A stretch of 64,000 nucleotides of DNA from OLB4 sp002050165 (lineage in GTDB: Bacteria > Bacteroidota > Ignavibacteria > Tepidaquicellales > Tepidaquicellaceae): assembly GCA_030263475.1 (NCBI GenBank), contig SZPC01000004.1, positions 62,001 through 126,000 of the forward strand, written 5' to 3'. The translations under genes and the position numbers were made by a program. This document shows, piece by piece, positions 60,334-64,000 of the stretch. A model generated the notes under the pieces. It saw only the letters and a program-made list of their open reading frames with translations, was not told where the DNA came from and ran no database searches. Every line of letters begins with the position of its first letter. Within the stretch, counting starts at the first letter, position 1.

Positions 60334-60654
60334 ATGAAAGCGATATTAATTTTTTTATTTTTTATAATGATGGGATTCATCACTGAAAATTTATTTGCGC
60401 AGCGAGTTTACGTTACTGAATGGAAATCCGAAGCGGATAAAAAGATTTATGTAACTGAATGGAAATCAGAGGCGGATATGATTGTGTATATTACCGAGTG
60501 GAAGTCTGAGGCAAAACCTGAATCGGGTATTTGGTACTTCACCGAATGGAAATCCGAAGCCGATTGGAAAATATATTTCACACAGTGGAAATCTGAAGCT
60601 GACATTAAAATATATTATACAAACTGGAAATCCGAAGCCGGATGGAAAGATTAA
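60334..60654 (+). CDS. exported WKSEA-repeat protein (DUF6150-like)
   Basis: This 106-residue protein has a signal peptide (MKAILIFLFFIMMGFITENLFA-Q). The rest is six copies of a short unit, Y-[FVI]-T-[EQN]-W-K-S-E-A-D-x-K-I, with tryptophans at residues 30, 43, 56, 72, 85 and 98. The spacing is 13 residues except for one 16-residue step. This strictly repeated aromatic/charged pattern matches proteins placed in DUF6150. Alternate beta strands would put Trp and Tyr on one face. The function is unknown. Confidence 0.8.
   Translation: MKAILIFLFFIMMGFITENLFAQRVYVTEWKSEADKKIYVTEWKSEADMIVYITEWKSEAKPESGIWYFTEWKSEADWKIYFTQWKSEADIKIYYTNWKSEAGWKD
60421..60642 (+). repeat. 39-bp coding tandem repeat, six units
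   Basis: TGGAAATCCGAAGC-like units start at 60421, 60460, 60499, 60547, 60586 and 60625, a 39-base period with one 48-base step. Variation is mostly at third codon positions, so the protein sequence is being kept. Confidence 0.85.
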
Positions 60655-60723
60655 CTATTTTACCCAATATTTTTTCATTTAAACTAATCTCACTTCTTCC
60701 TAATCTGTGGAAAACTTAAATTC

Positions 60724-61245
60724 ATGCTAAGCACAAAATTACAAAATGAATTAAACGCCCAGATTAATCTGGAATTTTTCTCCGAGTATTCTTATTTATC
60801 TATGACTGCATATTTTGAGTCAATTAATCTTGATGGTTTTTCAAACTTCTTCAGAGTACAAGCAAGCGAAGAGCACTTCCACGCGATGAAAATTTTTGAT
60901 TTCATAAATACGATTGGTGGAAAAGTTAATCTTGAAACTATAAACAAACCGGTTGTCGAATTCGATTCAATTCTCAATGTTTTTGAGACGGCGCTTGCCC
61001 AGGAAAACAGAGTGTCCGAATCAATTAACCATCTGATGGATACGGCGATACAGGAAAATAATCATGCGGTTATCAGTTTCCTGAAATGGTACGTTGATGA
61101 GCAGGTAGAAGAGATTGATTTATTTACCAACCTTATTGCAAAATTAAAATTAATAAATAACGACGGGAACGGAATTTTACTGATGAACAGTGAACTCGCA
61201 AAGCGAAAAGCTGCACCGGAGATTACAAATACAAGTTCAGAATAA
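60724..61245 (+). CDS. ftnA: non-heme ferritin
   Basis: This 173-residue bacterial ferritin of FtnA type has ferroxidase ligands in NLEFFSEYSYLSM (Glu, Tyr), the second helix SEEHFHAMKIFDFI (E-x-x-H), and ENNHAVISFLKWYVDEQVEE. It oxidises and stores iron as a 24-mer shell in the cytoplasm. No bacterioferritin heme methionine is evident. The ATG is chosen at MLSTKLQNELNAQ, the usual ferritin start. Confidence 0.95.
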   Translation: MLSTKLQNELNAQINLEFFSEYSYLSMTAYFESINLDGFSNFFRVQASEEHFHAMKIFDFINTIGGKVNLETINKPVVEFDSILNVFETALAQENRVSESINHLMDTAIQENNHAVISFLKWYVDEQVEEIDLFTNLIAKLKLINNDGNGILLMNSELAKRKAAPEITNTSSE

Positions 61246-61309
61246 AATCGTTCAACCCTTTTTCAGGCAGATGAAATCTTGTCTGTCTCTTTAACGGACA
61301 AAACTAACT

Positions 61310-63343
61310 TTGAAAGAAACCGAACATCTTGAAATTACCGGCTTGGGCGGTATAACGCCCGCAATGCAGTTTAACCGCAGGGATATTACAAATGAAAAAC
61401 TTACTGAATTATATAAAGCAATCCTTTTACCGCGGTTAATTGAGGAAAAAATGTTGCTCATGCTTCGGCTTGGAAAAATAAGTAAATGGTTTTCCGGTAT
61501 CGGTCAGGAAGCAATATCAGTTGGAGTTGCAAAAGCTCTTTATGATGATGAATACATACTACCGATGCATAGAAATTTGGGAGTGTTTACCTCGCGTGGT
61601 ATGCCGTTGGACCGCTTGTTTATGCAATTGCAGGGGAAATACAACGGGTATTCAAAAGCGCGTGAAAGGTCATTCCATTTCGGCTCGAAGGATCATCACA
61701 TAGTCGGGATGATTTCTCACCTTGGTCCCCAAATGGGAATTGCAGACGGTATTGCGCTTGCGTGTAAACTTAAACAGGAGGAAAAAGTTACTGTAGTTTT
61801 TACAGGTGATGGTGGAACGAGCGAAGGCGATTTTCACGAAGCTGTAAATGTTGCCGCGGTCTGGGATTTGCCGGTGATTTTTTTAATAGAAAACAACGGA
61901 TACGGGCTGTCAACACCAACGGTTGAACAATACAGATGTAAACACTTATTCCAAAAGGCGGAAGGTTATGGTATAGAAGGTTATCTGATTGATGGCAACA
62001 ATTTATTAGAGGTATATAATACTGTTACCAATCTTGCGGACTCTATAAGGAAAAATCCAAGACCGGTTATATTGGAGTGTTTAACTTTCAGGATGCGTGG
62101 TCATGAAGAGGCTTCAGGTGTTAAATATGTTCCAAAGGAATTATTTGAACTCTGGGGGAAAAAAGATCCGTTAATAAACTATGAATCATTTCTCACAGAA
62201 GCGGGAGTACTTTCACAAGGCACCATCTTTGATTTGAGAAATGAATACAAGAAAAAAATTGATGATGCAGTTGATATAGCATTCAGTCAACCACCGGTAG
62301 AACCTAATGATGAACACGAATTGAATGATGTACATTCTGATTACAAACAAAAAATTACAATTGCTATTAGCGATGCTAAATCAGAAAAGAGATTTATAGA
62401 TGCAATTTCCGACGGTCTGAGATTAGGGATGAGAAAGTATGAAAATATGGTTATCATGGGGCAGGATATTGCTGAATATGGTGGAGTTTTTAAAATTACC
62501 GAAGGATTTTCGGCTGAATTTGGAAAGCAACGTGTTCGTAATACTCCGCTGTGCGAATCAGCTATTATTAACGCATCATTAGGTCTTTCGATAAAGGGTA
62601 TTAAGTCGGTAGTTGAAATGCAATTTGCTGATTTTGTTACGTGCGGATTTAATGCAATTGTCAATAACCTTGCAAAGATCCATTACCGTTGGGGACAGAA
62701 TGCGGATGTAGTTATCAGGATGCCCGCCGGAGCCGGAGTCGGAGCTGGTCCGTTTCACTCACAATCTAATGAATCATGGTTTTTTCATACACCCGGTTTG
62801 AAAATCTTTTATCCATCCACGCCATACGATGCCAAAGGGATGATGCTCGCAGCGCTGGAAGATCCCGACCCGGTTATGTTCTTTGAACACAAAGCACTTT
62901 ACAGGAGGTTGAAAGATGTTATTCCCGATGAATATTATACAGTTGAAACCGGAAAGGCGAGAATGGTTTCAGAAGGAAATGACGTTACGATTATAACTTA
63001 CGGACTTGGGGTTATCTGGGCTGTTGAGTGTGCGAAGGAATTTCCGAATGTATCCTTTGATATTATTGACTTGAGGACTCTTTTACCTTTCGATAAAGGA
63101 ACTATTCTTAATTCAGTTTCAAAAACCGGTAAAATAATTGTACTCCACGAAGATTGTATTACTGGTGGCATCGGCGCAGAAATTTCCGCATTTATCACAG
63201 AAAACCTTTTTGAAAAACTTGACGCTCCGGTGATGAGAGCAGGAGGACTTGATACGCCTGTTCCATTTGCAGTTGAACTTGAACAAAACTTCTTCCCAAT
63301 TAAAAGATTTAAAGAAAAATTATATCAGTTAATTAATTATTAA
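61310..63343 (+). CDS. 2-oxoacid dehydrogenase E1, fused alpha and beta subunits
   Basis: This is a 677-residue protein. Residues about 20-340 are E1 alpha with the TPP motif GDGGTSEGDFHEAVNVAA ending in ENNGYGLSTPT. Residues about 360-677 are E1 beta with MGQDIAEYGGVFKIT, MQFADFVTCGFNAIVNN and FHSQSNESWFFHTPGLK. The fused layout is common in Bacteroidetes-type branched-chain 2-oxoacid (2-oxoisovalerate) dehydrogenases. It decarboxylates the oxoacid and acylates the lipoyl group of E2. E2 and E3 are not in the window. The start codon is TTG at 61310; a later ATG (MQFNRR) is possible. Confidence 0.9.
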   Translation: MKETEHLEITGLGGITPAMQFNRRDITNEKLTELYKAILLPRLIEEKMLLMLRLGKISKWFSGIGQEAISVGVAKALYDDEYILPMHRNLGVFTSRGMPLDRLFMQLQGKYNGYSKARERSFHFGSKDHHIVGMISHLGPQMGIADGIALACKLKQEEKVTVVFTGDGGTSEGDFHEAVNVAAVWDLPVIFLIENNGYGLSTPTVEQYRCKHLFQKAEGYGIEGYLIDGNNLLEVYNTVTNLADSIRKNPRPVILECLTFRMRGHEEASGVKYVPKELFELWGKKDPLINYESFLTEAGVLSQGTIFDLRNEYKKKIDDAVDIAFSQPPVEPNDEHELNDVHSDYKQKITIAISDAKSEKRFIDAISDGLRLGMRKYENMVIMGQDIAEYGGVFKITEGFSAEFGKQRVRNTPLCESAIINASLGLSIKGIKSVVEMQFADFVTCGFNAIVNNLAKIHYRWGQNADVVIRMPAGAGVGAGPFHSQSNESWFFHTPGLKIFYPSTPYDAKGMMLAALEDPDPVMFFEHKALYRRLKDVIPDEYYTVETGKARMVSEGNDVTIITYGLGVIWAVECAKEFPNVSFDIIDLRTLLPFDKGTILNSVSKTGKIIVLHEDCITGGIGAEISAFITENLFEKLDAPVMRAGGLDTPVPFAVELEQNFFPIKRFKEKLYQLINY

Positions 63344-63345
63344 AA

Positions 63346-63807
63346 GTGCTTATTTGTTTTAAATGGGCTACTTTCACGTCTGGATTGTTTATATTCTGGG
63401 TTTTACTTGAAACCTTACTTTTCAGGTTTGGGATACTAACTTTTAAGGACAACGACTTTTCTTTTTATCCGGTTATTTTGGGATTATCTTTTCCATTCAT
63501 GTATTACGGTATTAAAGAAATACGACGATTCAATGATTACAGGTTACTTTCTTTTAAAGAAGGGGTGAAGTACGGTCTTATTATCACATTTTTTGTATCC
63601 TCACTCACAAGTGTTTTCATATATTACTATTACAAATATATTCACAAGTTTTTAAATGGTGTCGAGTTTTTAATCACAAGTGAATTTTACTATAACCCGT
63701 TCGTTCAGTCATTTTATCAGTTTACTTATTCGCTTTTTGCCGGTCTCGTGGCCCTCACGGTTTCATCGGTTATTTTGGTAAATTCTCCAAAAATTGAACA
63801 GTATTAA
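63346..63807 (+). CDS. DUF4199-like membrane protein
   Basis: This 153-residue protein has a GTG start two bases after the E1 stop. Four hydrophobic segments and the conserved MYYGIKEIRRFNDYRLLSFKEG loop (helix, then a long amphipathic stretch with R-R and K-E-G) match DUF4199 proteins of Bacteroidetes. The function is unknown. It is probably in one transcript with the E1 gene. Confidence 0.75.
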   Translation: MLICFKWATFTSGLFIFWVLLETLLFRFGILTFKDNDFSFYPVILGLSFPFMYYGIKEIRRFNDYRLLSFKEGVKYGLIITFFVSSLTSVFIYYYYKYIHKFLNGVEFLITSEFYYNPFVQSFYQFTYSLFAGLVALTVSSVILVNSPKIEQY

Positions 63808-63811
63808 TCAT

Positions 63812-63830
63812 AACCTTTATTTTAAAGGTT
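63812..63830 (+). terminator. possible weak terminator after DUF4199 gene
   Basis: AACCTTTA and TAAAGGTT form an 8-base stem with a 3-base loop five bases after the stop. The T-run is poor (TGTAATATT), so termination would be partial. Confidence 0.4.
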
Positions 63831-63855
63831 TGTAATATTAAGTTAGTTGGATAAC

Positions 63856-64000
63856 ATGAATCCATCAGGTTACAAGGTACTTGTAGTAGAAGATAACTTC
63901 ATCAATCAAAAACTGATCGAGAAGTTGCTTTTGAAGAAAGGATTTAAAGTATTCGTCAGCTCAAACGGGAAGCAGGCGATGGAGCTTTACCATAAGGAGA
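63856..64000 (+). CDS. response-regulator receiver domain, cut by window end
   Basis: The frame starts at ATG 63856 (MNPSGYKVLVVEDNFINQKL) and stays open to the edge, giving 48 codons. KVLVVEDNFINQKLIEKLLL is the N-terminal strand and helix of a CheY-like receiver with the acidic pocket pair E-D. V-V-E-D-N is typical of receivers attached to, or working with, hybrid histidine kinases. The phosphoacceptor Asp and any output domain lie beyond the window. Confidence 0.85.
   Translation, partial: MNPSGYKVLVVEDNFINQKLIEKLLLKKGFKVFVSSNGKQAMELYHKE

Noticed and set aside
1..64000. CRISPR arrays, tRNA or rRNA genes, insertion sequences, prophage
   Set aside because: No regularly spaced direct repeats with spacers, no cloverleaf with GTTCGA-type arm, no transposase or phage protein was seen. 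The only regular repeat is the coding one at 60421-60642.

Overview
The window looks like a chromosomal segment of a low-GC, Gram-negative member of the Bacteroidetes/Chlorobi/Ignavibacteria lineage. The signs are a TonB-dependent receptor behind a TPP riboswitch, a Sec-exported clade II nitrous-oxide-reductase cluster, a fused E1 alpha/beta 2-oxoacid dehydrogenase, DUF2723, DUF4199 and DUF4349 proteins, many lipoproteins, and starts with little or no Shine-Dalgarno. An Ignavibacteria-like facultative anaerobe that respires N-oxides is my best guess. I cannot prove the taxon from sequence reading alone. No tRNA, rRNA, CRISPR array, transposase or phage gene was seen.

Layout. 1-6.8 kb: TPR protein (cut by the window edge), lipoprotein, DUF2723 membrane protein, a small cassette with two paralogous secreted proteins, an MFS carrier and a DoxX protein. 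6.86-9.4 kb: TPP riboswitch and a thiamine-type TonB receptor. 9.6-12.8 kb: sufS, sufE, a DUF59/SufT-like protein and a flavin/2Fe-2S reductase. 12.8-18.2 kb (minus strand): M1 peptidase, guanine-deaminase-like enzyme, DUF2007, HdeD-like protein, then two decayed genes. One is a frameshifted RidA/2-aminomuconate-deaminase-like pseudogene; the other is a semialdehyde dehydrogenase that has lost its middle. A polytopic membrane protein follows. 18.4-24.6 kb (minus): a nos operon in the order cytochrome c, nosZ, a membrane domain fused to NosL, nosD, nosF, nosY. 25.1-46.1 kb (minus): a tightly packed 15-gene operon of about 21 kb. 46.5-52.1 kb (minus): DUF4349 lipoprotein, SLAC1/TehA-type channel, NarK-like carrier with an inserted domain, and two small envelope proteins. 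52.2-64 kb (plus): S9 peptidase, lipoprotein, peptidase E/NTF2 fusion, two tandem NT5C-type phosphatases, HEAT-cyclophilin fusion, Spy-like protein, a 13-residue-repeat protein, ferritin, 2-oxoacid dehydrogenase E1, DUF4199 protein, and a response regulator cut by the window end.

The most striking element is the 25.1-46.1 kb operon. Its enzymes can be ordered into a complete anaerobic route from tryptophan to 2-aminobenzoyl-CoA plus acetyl-CoA: aminotransferase; indolepyruvate oxidoreductase fused to a GltD-type flavoprotein and a ferredoxin; three-subunit molybdenum hydroxylase; hydantoinase/oxoprolinase-type lactam hydrolase; class III CoA-transferase; two-part B12-dependent acyl-CoA mutase; acyl-CoA dehydrogenase; enoyl-CoA hydratase/3-hydroxyacyl-CoA dehydrogenase fusion; thiolase. 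This matches the logic of the indoleacetate (auxin) pathway known from denitrifying Azoarcus/Aromatoleum. It sits directly upstream of the N2O-reductase operon. Similar TGA-N6-TCA palindromes lie upstream of the catabolic operon, the nos operon and the narK-like gene, suggesting common Crp/Fnr-type control. About 8 kb away, two genes resembling enzymes of the oxygen-dependent 3-hydroxyanthranilate/2-aminomuconate route are pseudogenes, as if an aerobic route for the same amino acid had been lost.
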